Below are positions 22,001-34,754 of a stretch of 64,000 nt of DNA, piece after piece. Position 1 is the first letter of the stretch. Each line of letters starts with the position of its first letter. A program made the translations under genes and the position numbers. Under the pieces are notes generated by a model. It ran no database searches and was not told the origin of the DNA. It saw nothing but the letters and a program-made list of their open reading frames with translations. The stretch is from Steinernema hermaphroditum (taxonomy: Eukaryota; Nematoda; Chromadorea; Rhabditida; Steinernematidae): assembly GCA_030435675.1 (NCBI GenBank), contig CM059622.1:6076001-6140000 (forward strand), in the 5' to 3' direction.

Positions 22001-23512
22001 CGAGGGACTCTCGGGGAAGAAGTGTGAAATCAGTGAGTGGCGGGTGCCAGGGACGTGGTTACCGTAGGCGTTCAGACTTCGACGACTGCGTCCTGGAAGA
22101 GAAGAATGTCACCAACCGCTGCGCCGCCAGGGACAAATTGGCGACGTGCGAGGACCTCATCAACAACTACACTTGCCACTGCTCGGAGAACTGGATGGGA
22201 CAGCACTGCACGATGCGTGTGGTCATCTGGAACGTGCTGAAACACTTCAAGAACGCCGACGAGAGCCTCGTGGACATGCTGGAGGACCTCCTGGCGAAGC
22301 CTGAACTCATCAAGGAGACGCTTCCCTTCTTCTTGGCCCTGATGCCCCCTGACAACCAAACGGACATCAGCTGGGACCACGAGGACCTCTTCACGTGGGT
22401 CACCTTCGAGGGCCAAGAGCTGGACCTGAAGAAGGACATGGTCAAGTGGAACGCGGCGACGCTAGGCAACTGCTTCACCTTCAACCACGACTCGCTGCCC
22501 GAGAAGATGCCTCTGCGCTACGCGGGCGAGCAGGAGGGCTTCCGGGCGCTGATGAGGGTGCGCCAGGACGAGTACCTCGACTGGATCGACACCGCCTCGC
22601 TCCTCGTCTTCGTCCACTCCAGCACGGAGAGTGTCTTCGGAGAGTCTCTCCGCTTCCAGGCGAGACCCGGAAGCGAGACGAGCCTCATGATCAGTCAGGT
22701 GCGCTCTCACAGTCCATCCATCCCTACAGTACCCTCCTTCCAGACGTCCTTCGAACGCCTCGGAGGGGCGTTCGGGAAGTGCGTGAAGGACAAATCGGAG
22801 GCGAAGAGCTACTACTACGAGGGCCACTACGCCACAGACGTAAGAGAAGACCCGCTTCCTAGATCCACGCTCCTTTTAGGGTTGTCTTCGAAGTTGTTTC
22901 CAGGACGCCGTCTTTGAGGCCTGCAAGTGCATGGACCCACGGTTCCCCCAGAAGGAGGGCGCTGCCCTGTGTGACCTCTCGAACAGTAGGCTCCCCTCCG
23001 GCCCGTGCAGTTCTAACCCTTTGAATCTCAGGAAAATGCGTCGAGGAAGTGACGGCGAAGAGGGGCGACCCCTCGCAGTGGCCCGATTGCCACTGTCCCC
23101 TCCCCTGCTCTAACGGACAGTACAACGTCAAGTGGTCCCAGATGGACCTCTCCTCCAGGGTGAGCCGGTCGCCTCTCCCTCGCGCTTTAGGGCTGCTTTC
23201 AGAAGGAAGACTGCTCCAAACTGAAGGCCGACAACGCGTCCTTCCAGGCATGCCTCGCCAGAAGCGACACGGCCCTCATATCCGTCTATCTTCCACACCT
23301 AATACAGAATACCTTCAAGGAGGAACCTAAAATCGATGTGAGTCCTGGCTGAAATATCCCTCCGAATGAGCCCTTTTCAGTTCAACAAGTTCATCGCCAA
23401 CTTGGGAGGACTTCTCGGAATTCTCTGTGGAATTTGTATAATCACTTTCGTCGAGTTTCTATTCCTTCTTTTCCAGATTATTGCTGCTTTGTTGAGTCGC
23501 GAAAAGCAATAA
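19068..23512 (+). CDS. Gene B: EGAS-like EGF/ASC membrane protein
   Basis: Exons: 19068-19377, 19422-19463, 19731-19961, 20008-20148, 20193-20303, 20345-20374, 20422-20544, 21593-21706, 21748-21867, 21910-22032, 22076-22698, 22744-22839, 22880-22985, 23032-23159, 23203-23337, 23381-23512. They sum to 855 codons with the stop in frame. Residues 1-19 form a signal peptide. A WEL-C module (TWELMC) follows, then a Thr-rich stalk, CACPLGREGECC, seven EGF-like domains (the sixth begins DINEC, calcium-binding type) and the ASC region (LGNCFTFNH; RSCFQDAV..CKCMDPRFP; CPLPCSNGQY). TM2 is LGGLLGILCGICIITFVEF (GIC for GxS), with a tail ending SREKQ. No TM1. The long intron 20545-21592 is filled by an inverted-repeat element. 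An upstream in-frame ATG at 19017 gives a poorer signal peptide. The start is directly preceded by TTTCCAG. Confidence 0.88.
20812..20880 (+). repeat. tRNA-like segment with A and B boxes (in left arm)
   Basis: TGGCCGAATCGGGTAGTATC resembles an A box and GGTTCGACTCC matches the B box. The acceptor arms do not pair and the T stem is only partly paired, so this is not scored as a functional tRNA. The inverted copy lies at 21298-21366. Confidence 0.5.
21298..21366 (-). repeat. tRNA-like segment, inverted copy (in right arm)
   Basis: This is the reverse complement of the segment at 20812-20880 with a few substitutions. B box GGTTCGACTCC is retained. Confidence 0.5.
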
Positions 23513-23552
23513 TTGTAAATAAATGTATATTTGTGAAGATAATTACGGGAAA

Positions 23553-23558
23553 AATAAA
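23553..23558 (+). promoter_or_regulatory. Poly(A) signal AATAAA of gene B
   Basis: It lies 40 bp past the stop of gene B. An earlier AATAAA overlaps 23517-23524. Confidence 0.55.
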
Positions 23559-23559
23559 G

Positions 23560-24719
23560 TTTTATTGCTTACCCCAGTTGTGTTACCTGAGCACACTTTG
23601 CAACGTCATTGCGAAGGATCGCCTTGGACACCAGCCACGTTTGTGCCCTTCACATTAACTATTCTTTTCAAACTTTCCCGACCGCAACCGAAGGAATGAA
23701 GTTGCTTACAAACCTTTCATCATCCACTCGCTTGGTAGGTGTCGATGCTGCAAACCACGTCGGCATTGCTCTTCTGGGCCCTGGTTCATTTGGGCCCATT
23801 TTCTTTTTTTGGATGGATGAGTCTTCGCGCATGGCTACGATTTGCTTGCTTCGGGAATACTTACGAGAATACTGAACCCGAAGAGCATACCTTCTAGGTC
23901 GGAATGGAATCATAGGTCGGAGCATTCTGTGGAAGTATTTGCACCCATTCTGAGCCATTCCGATAAGTTGTTCTCTACCCGTAAAACTGGTTGCTGCACT
24001 CACCCACAAAACGAGGCGGGATTGTCATGGAGCCATTCAGGCCTATTTTAGAACCTTCAACATAATGGCGCACTTTTGGAGTAGGAAAAACAGTTGATAT
24101 AGGCTTGTTTCTAGCCAAACGTTTCGTTTTATTTCAAACGTTTGATAGAACAAAGGTCACTACTCTCTTCTCATTCTTTTCTCGATTCAGGCACTACAAC
24201 TTTTTATATGGAAGGTTCGCGAACGCAAGAATGCTCTATAATTTTACGGCTCAAGAAATGAAACAAAAGGCCATGAATGCAAAAACTGTAGAAACTTGGT
24301 GAGTCGTGTTCTAAAGAGGAACTCATCATCGACGAAGACGTTTTGCTTGCATAGGGATTTTTAGGGTGACATACTGATTTCCCTGACGATATTTGGCTTT
24401 GCGTCGCAGCTTCTGATCGGTCGAATGAACCCAGGTTTGCATCGTTCAGAAAAGTGAATTGAAAGTAAGGAGACTACGGTCGCGTCTCTCCAGGCAAGTC
24501 GTGTAGGGACCGATGGACCGAAGATTAGGTGATTTTTCAAGAAACAAAGTTGAACGTCGTGTAGATCAACCGTTTGAACTCTCGAAAATAGGGAGTAAAA
24601 AAGTTTCTGAGATTTTAAAAAACCCTTTCTCGACCTAATCGGGTTCGTTTAAATTTTTGACTTTTGTGAGCGATTGTCGTTCTTTTGGTCTTAACCAAAT
24701 GCTAAAAAATTACATACAA
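23560..24719. other. No gene recognised
   Basis: Short ORFs only (23609-23875, 23668-24009 on the minus strand). None has a recognisable domain or splice context. Confidence 0.45.
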
Positions 24720-25770
24720 AATTAAAACTGCGATTTATTAACATCAGTAGATCTCACTCAAGGTATTCACCATTCATATAATCAACTGCAGTCCACTTCT
24801 CGGGTAAAAGCCGGATCCCTCGTTCGCAGAAAATAAGGAGTTTGCGGTCGAAAAATGTTTTGGTTCCATTTTCGACCTCTTTATCTTATTCTGAGTGGTT
24901 TACTCTGATGTCGTAGGCGAGGACAGATGGTGGTTAGATAGAGCTAAGAGAGTGCTGTGTGAATGTGCGAATAGGGATCTCCTAGCTCAAAGTGGAGAGC
25001 TATTCGGGGAGTCAACCTGAAAATGTCAGGTTTCAGGCACCATTCCTGAAGTGTGATTTTCCACTATTTGGCCTTTATTTCCGTAAAGAAGAAGTGAACT
25101 CGTGGAGTCGTTATGTGGGCATGATGACGGCTGCCTGTTGTATATCCCCACTGTTTGTTATGATACAACACCAATTGGAAATGTTGGAGTTAACGGAACA
25201 TGGTGATCCGAAAAGGCCATCTTTTTGAGATTTGCTTAAGTTATGATATATGACGAACACAGCGATAGGTGCACTCGGTAGACAAGAACCAAGGATGTAC
25301 GTGATTGAACCGCAGCCGCCGTCCATCGCACAGTTAATACCAAAAGCAGCCCATACACCACTTCGCATTTCGTCATCTCTAGGTGCCAGAAAAATGACTA
25401 TCGAGACAGAATAGATCAAGAGGAATGCAGTGTACAAGTCATCAATCATAACGTAGAGTGAGAGTTAAAGGGACCCGGTCATGGGTAAAAAAAGTTCTTT
25501 AAAACTGAATGGGCACAGAATGAACTTTACTGTCTAATTGTCGATCTGCCGGTCCCGACACGAATACCATGGACACGACCGTAGTTCTCGCACTTTCTAC
25601 GCACTTATCCAATCTAGGCGAGTCTGGGCTTAACTCTATTCTTATGTCTTAACTCGGCGAGTCTTAACTCTACCTTTAACTCTACTCAGTAACGCGCCCA
25701 TCGATTATGCCCTGCGAGTAAACATTGCGGAAATAAACAATGTTTATGATTTGTAACATTTTCAACCCAA
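24720..25770 (-). mobile_element. R1 mariner-like element, copy 2
   Basis: The interior is colinear with the copy at 51047-52062. Read on the minus strand, the end of the coding region gives RLLPEKWTAVDYMNGEYLE and a stop (near 24760-24810), like the C-terminus of mariner transposases. Further upstream the 112-residue frame 25111-25449 is open and includes hydrophobic stretches. The right end at about 25750-25770 is degraded (TTTTCAACCCAA followed by TA). Confidence 0.55.
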
Positions 25771-25772
25771 TA

Positions 25773-27423
25773 GATTAAAGGCAATTATCGAGATCGATGC
25801 CATGTACTCTTCAATTTCTACAATAATGTGTATACAAAAATGTGTATACACATTATTTGCAGATGATAATAGAGAAAGAACCCAAGTGTCTTACTGCTCG
25901 TCTCCTTCTCCGCTTGCAGTGACGGTGAATGTGATGCCAAATGTATCCAAGAGCTGCGCCAAGGTCATCTTTTACAAAAACGGATCTCTCGTATCATACC
26001 TTTCAAGTGTCCGTTAAAAAGGTTATAAACCTATCTCCACTTTACGAAGCCGTACGATTCCTCGTCGCTTCTTCTAGCCCCACAATCTGTGACTGCCGAT
26101 CTTGGAGTGGACTGAAGGGGCAGCCTTCTTTATAACTGCACAAATTTCAAACAACCAACAAGGGCTGAATAATCATCGCTATATCGAAGATCGGAAAGAC
26201 TGTTGAAGAAGGAGGAAACGCCAATTTTCCGTAGTAACCAATTATACAACAAAGAGACAAAAAGAAAACGCACAGTAAGCCACTAAGTATCCGGTGAAGA
26301 ACCGTGAACACATTGAAACGGCAACTTTTAGCGGTTAGTTTGCAACTTTTAGATTAGTTGTGATGATTCCGAACAAAGTCGTTTTGGCCTGACTATCAGT
26401 CGCAAATAACATGCAGTGTCTTTGTATGCTTTTCAGGTTGTGGTGTCTTGCAGAGCCGCAAGGCCACTGGACCTCTAGTTCACAGTGGCACGCGAGCTTG
26501 TCTTTCTATTCGGAAATCACTAGTTTCGGTTGTTTCCGAATAGCGTCGGACCCATTTGTCATTAGAGTAAAGTAAACCTGCACTATGTATGGTCACGTGA
26601 TGCTCTGCAACGTCAGCGCGCTTGGCCACAAAGTCTTTGTGTTTCCGCCATGTTAACGATTCTTTTGAAATTTTCGGTGATCACCACCGAAAGCGCCTCG
26701 TTGCCAGGAGACTTTTCATCCGCGCACGAGCTGTGTCGAAGACTTTGTGTGTCGATTTGGTCTTGAACTCGTCTTCGTCTGGATTCACTGGTCCTACATT
26801 GGCGCACTCTAGGAATGTGTTCGCGTTTCTCTCAGAATTATTGTAGTCCTAGACTAGGCATAAGCGCTTATTTCCATTCGGAAGGGACCCGTTGTTTCCG
26901 AGTTACGTGTTGTCTAAAATCTGTAGAATTACGTCACTAAAATAACAATGGACATCAATATACTGTCCTCGTTCTATGGTGCACAAGAAAAGGAAGTTGA
27001 TACCTCCAACACGAGTGCACACTTTGTAGCTTTTTATGCGCGTGCTTGAGACTTATGTTCGACTAGAGTTTAATCAAGAAGATCTGTGTGCAACGCTACT
27101 TTTCCACAAAGTTTCAAGAAGATGGCGGATATTTATATTATTATATATTATATAGGATATCGAGTTCAAATTTTGGAGATTAGAAGGACTGCATGTAACT
27201 AGCAATTTCCAGCGGTACCTTTTCTTGTCGACATCAATTCTTGAGCGATTCGATACCATGTTCGCTGCGTAAAACGCACATAGCGTCACGGGACGCGCTT
27301 CGTTGAGTGCAGTGATCGGTTCATCAATTTCGGCATCTCTGCCAAATTTCAGCGCTCGGAGTTACTTTCTGTAGAAATTCAAGAGAGATGCGTTGCCTGA
27401 ATCCTGATCTCTGATTTGAGTGA
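25773..27423. other. No gene recognised
   Basis: No supported exon, RNA gene or repeat end. A weak X-box-like GTTGCC-A-GGAGAC at 26700-26712 has no first exon behind it. Confidence 0.45.
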
Positions 27424-27929
27424 TCCCCTATATATAAATGGAGAACCGACGGGTCCGTTGGTCTGTTTGTGTGTGTGTGTTTTTCCGTGCACACGGCGGA
27501 AACACCCACACAAAATAAGGACCCGAGGGGAACCGAACCCGACACCGCCCGCTTACAAACAGAGAACGTTCGCAATGAGCCACACAGACAGTTGAGATGA
27601 TAGCGCTCTACTTCCACTATCTCTCTGGCGATGCTAGGCTTTGAGTTTTTTTTGCTGTTTTTGAGTGATTTTTTGCCTATTTTGTAACCAGCAGTGTTTT
27701 CGGTTCGAGTTTCCTGAAACTTGACAGTTTTTTTCGCTCACTTTAGCCATTTACATGAGCGCCAATCTTGCCGCCCGCAGGGCTATAGTGTCTTGCCGCC
27801 CGCAGGGCTACAGTTTTAGGCCCCAACTTCAGCTTTTTGCATGAGCGCCAATCTTGCCGCCCGCAGGGCTACAGGCTAATTGGCTTTTAGTACCTGGAGG
27901 GCGCGAATTCGCGCGCAGCCGGGTTTATT
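27424..27929 (+). repeat. R2 dispersed element, copy 2
   Basis: It starts TCCCCTATATATAAATGGAG and ends GCGCGAATTCGCGC..CCGGGTTTATT. The unit GCCGCCCGCAGGGCTAYAG is present three times, against fewer in copy 1. It lies 160 bp upstream of the first exon of gene C. Confidence 0.6.
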
Positions 27930-28089
27930 AACTCATAAAATGGAGATGACCTTGATTGAGAATCCTATTCTTTCCCTATGCTTGTGTTCACTGATACTTT
28001 ACATCGCGGATTTTCGATCATAAGAACAAAACGGACTGCTCCGTAGATGTTCATTTGCTGCTTATAATCCACTTTTACACTTCTTGCAG

Positions 28090-31000
28090 ATGATATCACA
28101 GAGTTTATGGGTGCTACTGATCGTCTCTTTCATGAATTCGGCCAATAGCGATGATGACGTATGTGTTGAATGCATAGAACAGCTGCGAAATTGGAATTTG
28201 AACGACATTAAACAAAAGTGGGAGGAAGTCAAGAAACTTCGGGATCCGGAAAAAAGGAGGGATTTCGCAAGAACTATCCGTTCCTGGGAAAAGACTTGCG
28301 GTCAAGACGCGTCTTCCATAGAATATTACGATGAGGATATTTCTCTCTCCAGGCCTTGGGCCAACGCAGTTAAGGACGGGAATTGCCCTGGTCTCGGGAC
28401 GACCGAAGCACCTACGACTACGACGACTTGTAGGTTCTTCGTGACAAGAAATGTTTGTCCTTTGTACAATTACGACATTGTGGGGTGACCAAAAGAGCAG
28501 ATTTACGCAGTAGATTTCTCAAGCACGCACATTCTAGGATTTCAGCTATAGTCATGTTTCAAAATAGTGCTAGAAGGGAACCTGTCCTCTTCTGATTGAG
28601 GTAAAAACCCCAAAATCCCATCGACTCGCATTGACGATGGAAACAACCCTCCTAAGTTACACATATAGCCAACATTGTAAGACCAACTTTAAGGGATTTT
28701 TTTGCTTGAACTGGTAAATCTTGGTTATGAGCTGTCGCCTCAGGATGCAAAACAAAGAAAAGTAACATCTCGGATCTGAAAAACGAGAGCCATGAAGGAC
28801 TACGTGGCTGCGTACAATGCTAGTTTTGCAGTTACCTGTTCTCCGACGCCTTATCCATTAGGCCGCAGGATCTGTTCATCCGATACCCTTTCTGATTGGC
28901 TTAAAATTTGATGGGTGCCACTTCATCCGTTTTTGTACCAAATCAACAACGCCTTCGGCAATTTAAGCCGATAGTCAAAGGCCACGCCTCACTCAGAATA
29001 AAGAGCTCCACTTGATAGACCAGGTGTAGTCCTGGATCTTCTCTAAAATCAGCCATTTGAAATATCTCTTTTCTGGCCTTTGATAAATTTGAAAGTAAAA
29101 ATCTGGATTCGAATATCTTATTGGGTTGATGCATTGAAAATGAGCCATTTGGTAAACATCCTTTAATTTCGCCATGTGTACCCATAGGGCATAATTGATA
29201 GGCGCGTTGTTTAGTACAGCGAACTCTCACTCCACTTTATGATTCGCCGCTTGTCCACTGCATTCCTCTTGCTGTTGCAGGTCTATTCTGTCTTGACGGT
29301 CATTTTTTGGCACCTCGAGATGGCGAAATGCCAAGTCATGTGCGGGCTTCCTATGGTATTAATTGTGTTATGGACGCTGACTGCTTTTAATCACGTACAT
29401 CCTTGGGTCTAACCTACTGAACGCACCTATCGATGTGTTCGTCATATATCAGAAAGTGACGCAGTCTAAAAAATATGGCCTTCTCGGATCACCATGTTCT
29501 GTTAACTCCAACGTTTCCAATTGGTTGAGTATTATAACAGGCAACAAAGGTATGCATTAGGTAGCTATCACTCACAGCTACCATGCCCACATACTGACTC
29601 CACGAGCTCATTTCAACTTTAATGAAACAAAGGCCACAAGTGGAAAAAATGACCCTTAGATTCCCAAAAAGTACCGCTGCCCAGGATCTCACATTTTCAA
29701 GCTGACCTCCAGAATGGCTCTTCGTTTTGAGCTGATAGACTGTGCTTTGCACATTCATATAGCACACTCATAGCTCTATCTTACTGTCATAAGTGTTAAT
29801 CAATAAGCGACGATATCGGAGGAAATCACTTAGAATAAGGCAAAAAGGTCGAAAATTGGACCAAAACATTTTTCGACCCCAAACCCCTTGTGTTCTATGA
29901 ACCAGAGATCCGGCTCTTGTCCCAGAAGTGGGCCGAAGTTGTTGATGCTAACGGCGAATACCTTGATTAGATTGTGTGCCTTTTTGATAATAAATATCTA
30001 CTTTCAAAAAGGCTCATTTATTATGCATCAACCCAATAGATACGAATAGATTCGAATACAACACTTGTATCGTTTATACCCATTGGCAGACCTGATTGTG
30101 ACCTATCAGGACTGGTGTTTGATGGTGGCCCCTCTAGTAGATTACCAAGAATCACAAATACTAATGAAAAGCATTTCAGCCGTCGAAACGACGACTTTGA
30201 GTTCAGGTAGGTAATGAAATGAGCTCATTTATGGAGATTGTGAATATTTTTAGGAGCTCAAAATCAATTGGACGGATTTAACGCCCGAGATTGTTCTTGG
30301 CACGAATCAGAGTACAAAAAACACATTACAAGCGGTAGAGATTACATGGTGGTCAACTTCCGGAAGTTGGCAGCGGCGTACGAATTTGTTTGTGACGTCA
30401 AATTCCCGGACGAATGGTACGAAAAGGGGGAGAGACCGACTAGCGAGTTGACCGATGAAAAATATAAGGGAGCTACAGAGTGCGGAGAACCAAAAGGCAC
30501 GACATGTCCCTACATTCCCGGTCCGTCAAAAGGTAAGTTGACCCTGAATTGTGATCGCTAATTCAAACTGCCCTATTAGGTCAAACCATTAATCGAAAGT
30601 TTTGCAGAACAGATCAGTAAAGCGATTTACATTCGAGATAAGACCTGCTTAGATTTCGAAGGAGAGTACACATCGATGGCAGGTGGACCAATCAGGGAAA
30701 ATTTTCAAGATCGTGCGGCATCGTTTGGCTTCATCTGCAACATAACAATGCCGAAGGAGTGGTTCGGAAACCGTAAACCAAACATTGTGCCTGACAATCC
30801 TGAGCTTGTGCACCCTTCGGAGTGCAAAGAGAAAAGGAGGGAATGTGGCGTGTCAACGACCACTTTGCCAACCACCACGAGTGAGTTCTTACGCTCTTCC
30901 GAGTGGGATACGGCGACTCACCGAACACAGCGTTGAGCACTTGAACACGTCACACGTTCAGGCGACTGGTTTAAACCGGATCCCAATGTGGACTACGTGA

Positions 31001-34000
31001 AAATAGTGAAAGAGTGGGACAGTGCCGTGGTGGATGAGCAGTATCAGATGGCCTGGATGGATGGTTCCTACGATGAGGAGGAGCTCCGGAAAGTGCTTAA
31101 GATGAGCTGAGTGCGTAGAACAGCTGCGAAATTGGGATTTGAACGACATTAAACAAAAGTGGGAGGAAGTCAAGAAACTTCGGGATCCGGAAAAAAGGAG
31201 GGATTTCGCAAGAACTATCCGTTCCTGGTAATACACTTGCGGTCAAGACGCATCTTCCATAGAATATTAAAACGATGATATTTCTTTCGCCAGGCGTTGG
31301 GCCAAACCGCTAGGAGAAAACTAAAGTCTTACCAGATATATTTAGCTACTACTACAACCACGACGACAACACCCACCACTACATCCACAACGACCACCAC
31401 CACGACCACCACTACCACGGAGTACATTCCGGTGACGGAGTTCGCGCACCAGTGCCTCTCCTGCAACAACTTCTCCTTCTGCGAAGTGCTCGCCGCGAAG
31501 CCCCTGGTCTGCGAGAAGTGCGCCTGTCCCCTGGGGCGCGAGGGGGAGTGCTGCGACGATGGTGGGTCTCCGATGGCCTCCAGACCCCCCTCAAGTCATC
31601 ACTTCAGTCGTCGACGTCTGTGGAGGTCCGCTGGACCCGTGCCGCGACGACACGGAGGACATGCACCGCCGCTGCGAACGGCAGATACCCTCCGGGAGGC
31701 CAGTGTGCGTCTGTCAGCCCGGCTGGACGGGGGTCAACTGCACAGAGAGTGAGTTCACCTGAAGAGTCCTTGAATGACGCCTTTTCAGTTCATGACCCTT
31801 GCAAGAATTCGGAGTGCAAGAACAATGCGACTTGCGAGGCCGACGGCGATGGATACGTGTGCGTTTGTCCGAAACAGTTTTCGGGACGATTCTGCGAAAG
31901 TAAGATCGTGGTGAGATATATAAGTAAAGAGGGATATTTCAGTGCTGGAATGGTGCTATCCCGACTGCTTTCGTAAGTTCTATGTACATCTCATAATGTG
32001 CAATCATTGTTTTATAACTAGACATGGATTGTATAGTCTTTCCTTTTGATCCATTCTCAAGTAGAAGACAGTTTTTGCAAAACTCAGGGAAACTGAACTT
32101 CTGTACAGTCCACTTTTAAGGCATTCTACACCTAATGAATTTGGAAAAGGTCGTACTATCCGAACATACGTTGTTTACTGTTTCTTTGAAAATGTACCAA
32201 GTATGTCTTTTCAGCTTGCGAAGTGAGTGGTAGTCGGTGCAAGAACGACGGCGTCTGTTGGCCAAATCTTCAGCCCCAAAAACTCGAGGACTTTCAGTGT
32301 ATCTGCGTCGATGGTTACACCGGGCCGGATTGTAGAGGTGAGAAGACAAACGAGCTCGAAGACACAGAGTTTGAAGTGTTGGTCGATGGTCATTACATCA
32401 GCTCATTGCAATAGAACAGTGTTGTCAAAAGAATTTCCAGACAGTCGAGACAGTTCTAGACGGTTCTGGGCTTGTCTAATTCAGAAATTTCAGTCTAATT
32501 ACTCGCATTCGACCGATCTCACGCCTCATGGGTGTGTCTAAATGAGCAGACAGATAATTGTTTCTTCTGTAGACAGCGGAGGAGATCACTTAAGTAGGGC
32601 AGACCATTCATCACCATCTTATGTATTTTGGCTAATGATGTCCAATTTTTAGAGGAACTTCCTTGTGAGGTGACCAACCCCTGCAATAATGGTGGCATTT
32701 GCTACGTGGAATATGGACGGGAGGTCTGTGATTGTCCTGCGATCTGGACGGGACCCTACTGCGATGGTAGCCCGAGATAACGCATGACCTCGATAACAAC
32801 AATTCTCAGATTTCAACATTTGTCACGACGGGGACGAGAAATGTATCTACGGGACGTGCAACAGACTCGCCGAAAGAGTACATAATTGTACTTGTTTCCC
32901 AGGATACACTGGAGCAGATTGTTCTATAAGTGGGTATACGGTACTATATGTTGCCTCCAACTCTGAATTTAGACATCAACGAATGCGATGACAATGGAGA
33001 GAACGTGTGCGCCTACGATATGCCCTGCATCGACGGCATCAACGACTTCACCTGCATCTGCGCCGAGGGACTCTCGGGGAAGAAGTGCGAAATCAGTGAG
33101 TGGCGGGTGCCAGGGACGTGGTTACCGTAGGCGTTCAGACTTCGACGACTGCGTCCTGGAGGAGAAGAACGTCACTAACCGCTGCACCGCCAGGGACCGA
33201 CTGGCGACATGCGAGGACCTCATCAACAACTACACTTGCCACTGCTCGGAGAACTGGATGGGACAGCACTGCACGATGCGTGTGGTCATCTGGAACGTGC
33301 TGAAACACTTCAAGAACGCCGACGAGAGTCTCGTGGACATGCTGGAGGACCTCCTGGCGAAGCCGGAACTCATCAAGGAGACGCTTCCCTTCTTCTTGGC
33401 CCTGATGCCCCCTGACAACCAAACGGACATCAGCTGGGACCACGAGGACCTCTTCTCGTGGGTCACCTTCGAGGGCCAAGAGCTCGATCTGAAGAAGGAC
33501 ATGGTGAAGTGGAACGCGGCGACGCTCGGCAACTGCTTCACCTTCAACCACGACTCGCAGCCCGAGAAGATGCCTCTGCGCTACGCGGGCGAGCAGGAGG
33601 GCTTCCGGGCGCTGATGAGGGTGCGCCAGGACGAGTACCTCGACTGGATCGACACCGCCTCGCTCCTCGTCTTCGTCCACTCCAGCACGGAGAGTGTCTT
33701 CGGAGAGTCCCTTCGCTTCCAGGCGAGACCCGGAAGCGAGACGAGCCTCATGATCAGTCAGGTGCGTTCCCACAGTCGACCCCTACAGTACACTCCTTGC
33801 AGACGTCCTTCGAACGCCTCGGAGGGGCGTTCGGGAAGTGCGTGAAGGACAAATCGGAGGCGAAGAGCTACTACTACGAGGGCCACTACGCCACAGATGT
33901 AGGAGAAGTCAGGCTTTCTGAAGTCAGGCTCCTTTTAGGGCTGTCTTCGAAGTTGCTTCCAGGACGCCGTCTTTGAGGCCTGTAAGTGTATGGACCCACG

Positions 34001-34577
34001 GTTCCCCCAGAAGGAGGGCGCCGCCCTGTGTGACCTCTCGAACAGTAGGCTCCCCTCCGGCCCGTGCAGTTCTAACCCTTTGAATCTCAGGAAAATGCGT
34101 CGAGGAAGTGACGGCGAAGAAGGGCGACCCCTCGCAGTGGCCCGATTGCCACTGTCCCCTCCCTTGCTCTAACGGACAGTACAACATCAAGTGGTCCCAG
34201 ATGGACCTCTCCTCCAGGGTGAGCCGGTCGCCTCTCCCTCGCGCTTTAGGGCTGCTTTCAGAAGGAAGACTGCTCCAAACTGAAGGCCGACAACGCGTCC
34301 TTCCAGGCATGCCTCGCCAGAAGCGATACGGCCCTCATATCCGTCTATCTTCCACACCTAATACAGAATACCTTCAAGGAGGAACCCAAAATCGATGTGA
34401 GTCCTGGCTGAAATATCCCACCGAATGAGCCCTTTTCAGTTCAACAAGTTCATCGCCAACTTGGGAGGATTTCTCGGAATTCTCTGTGGAATTTGTATAA
34501 TCACTTTCGTGGAGTTTCTATTCCTTCTTTTCCAGATTATTGCTGCTTTGTTGATTCGACCAAAATTGCAAAAATAA
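28090..34577 (+). CDS. Gene C: EGAS-like EGF/ASC membrane protein
   Basis: Exons: 28090-28429, 30180-30206, 30254-30532, 30608-30880, 31346-31561, 31608-31748, 31789-31899, 31943-31972, 32215-32337, 32653-32766, 32810-32929, 32973-33095, 33139-33761, 33803-33898, 33939-34044, 34091-34218, 34262-34396, 34440-34577. They sum to 1041 codons with the stop in frame. The signal peptide (MISQSLWVLLIVSFMNSANS) is followed by three WEL-C-type modules (exons 28090, 30254, 30608), a Thr stalk, the CACP motif, seven EGFs, the ASC region and TM2 (LGGFLGILCGICIITFVEF). No TM1. From 31346 to the stop the gene is a near copy of gene B, including many introns. The 30180-30532 part is a near copy of gene A exons. 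The model must skip a decayed stretch at 30962-31280. The ATG follows CTTGCAG directly. AATAAA overlaps the stop. Confidence 0.85.
28843..29010. repeat. Truncated tRNA-Arg copy plus its flank (gene C intron 1)
   Basis: CGACGCCTTATCCATTAGGC (about 28845-28865, the D-arm side of the tRNA on the minus strand) matches the tRNA at 1757-1829, but the anticodon loop, T arm and 3' acceptor are missing. The adjoining 140 bp match the tRNA's 5' flank. It is not a functional tRNA. Confidence 0.65.
29121..30036 (+). mobile_element. R1 mariner-like element, copy 3 (gene C intron 1)
   Basis: The left end is TTGGGTTGATGCATTGAAAA and the right end is the complement of TTGGGTTGATGCATAA, both flanked by TA. 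The orientation is opposite to copies 2 and 5. The region 29930-29970 reads CCAGAAGTGGGCCGAAGTTG, the counterpart of the LPEKW-type C-terminal codons. The frames are broken. Confidence 0.65.
30962..31280 (+). pseudogene. Fossil WEL-C module exons inside gene C
   Basis: After an acceptor (ACGTTCAG) at 30961, an open stretch encodes NVDYVKIVKEWDSAVVDEQY.., similar to DYVAMVRKW of gene E modules, but it stops (LKMS-stop) at about 31110. It runs directly into a decayed copy of the 28090 exon module (VEQLRNWDLNDIKQKWEEVK), in which the Trp-Glu of the SWEKTC site has become a stop. No usable donor exists. The intron 30881-31345 can carry both as relics. Confidence 0.7.
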
Positions 34578-34667
34578 ATTTTGTTTTGCTCTCGCCGGTG
34601 TTTTGTATTCTTCTGTAGCGGTCTCAGGTATGGTAGCGAAAGGGGAAACGAAGTCAGTGACGTCCGT

Positions 34668-34680
34668 GTAACCAGGCAAC
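34668..34680 (+). promoter_or_regulatory. X-box-like RFX/DAF-19 site
   Basis: GTAACC-A-GGCAAC is a perfect match to GTNRCC-N-RGYAAC. No signal-peptide exon was found downstream, only an EGF remnant at 34755. Confidence 0.4.
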
Positions 34681-34754
34681 GTTGGCCGTTTCGTTGTTTT
34701 GAACAATGGATAATGGACAACATCAATGATCTTCTTCAAAAGGGAAATTTTTAG

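Noticed and set aside
28843..28872. Second tRNA-Arg gene
   Set aside because: Only the D-arm side is present; the anticodon loop, T arm and 3' acceptor are missing.
33135..33773. Long minus-strand ORF (212 codons) opposite the gene C ASC exon, with similar ones at 6235, 22072, 48948 and 55867
   Set aside because: It is the antisense of the GC-rich conserved exon; the same shadow appears opposite every paralogue and has no family signature.
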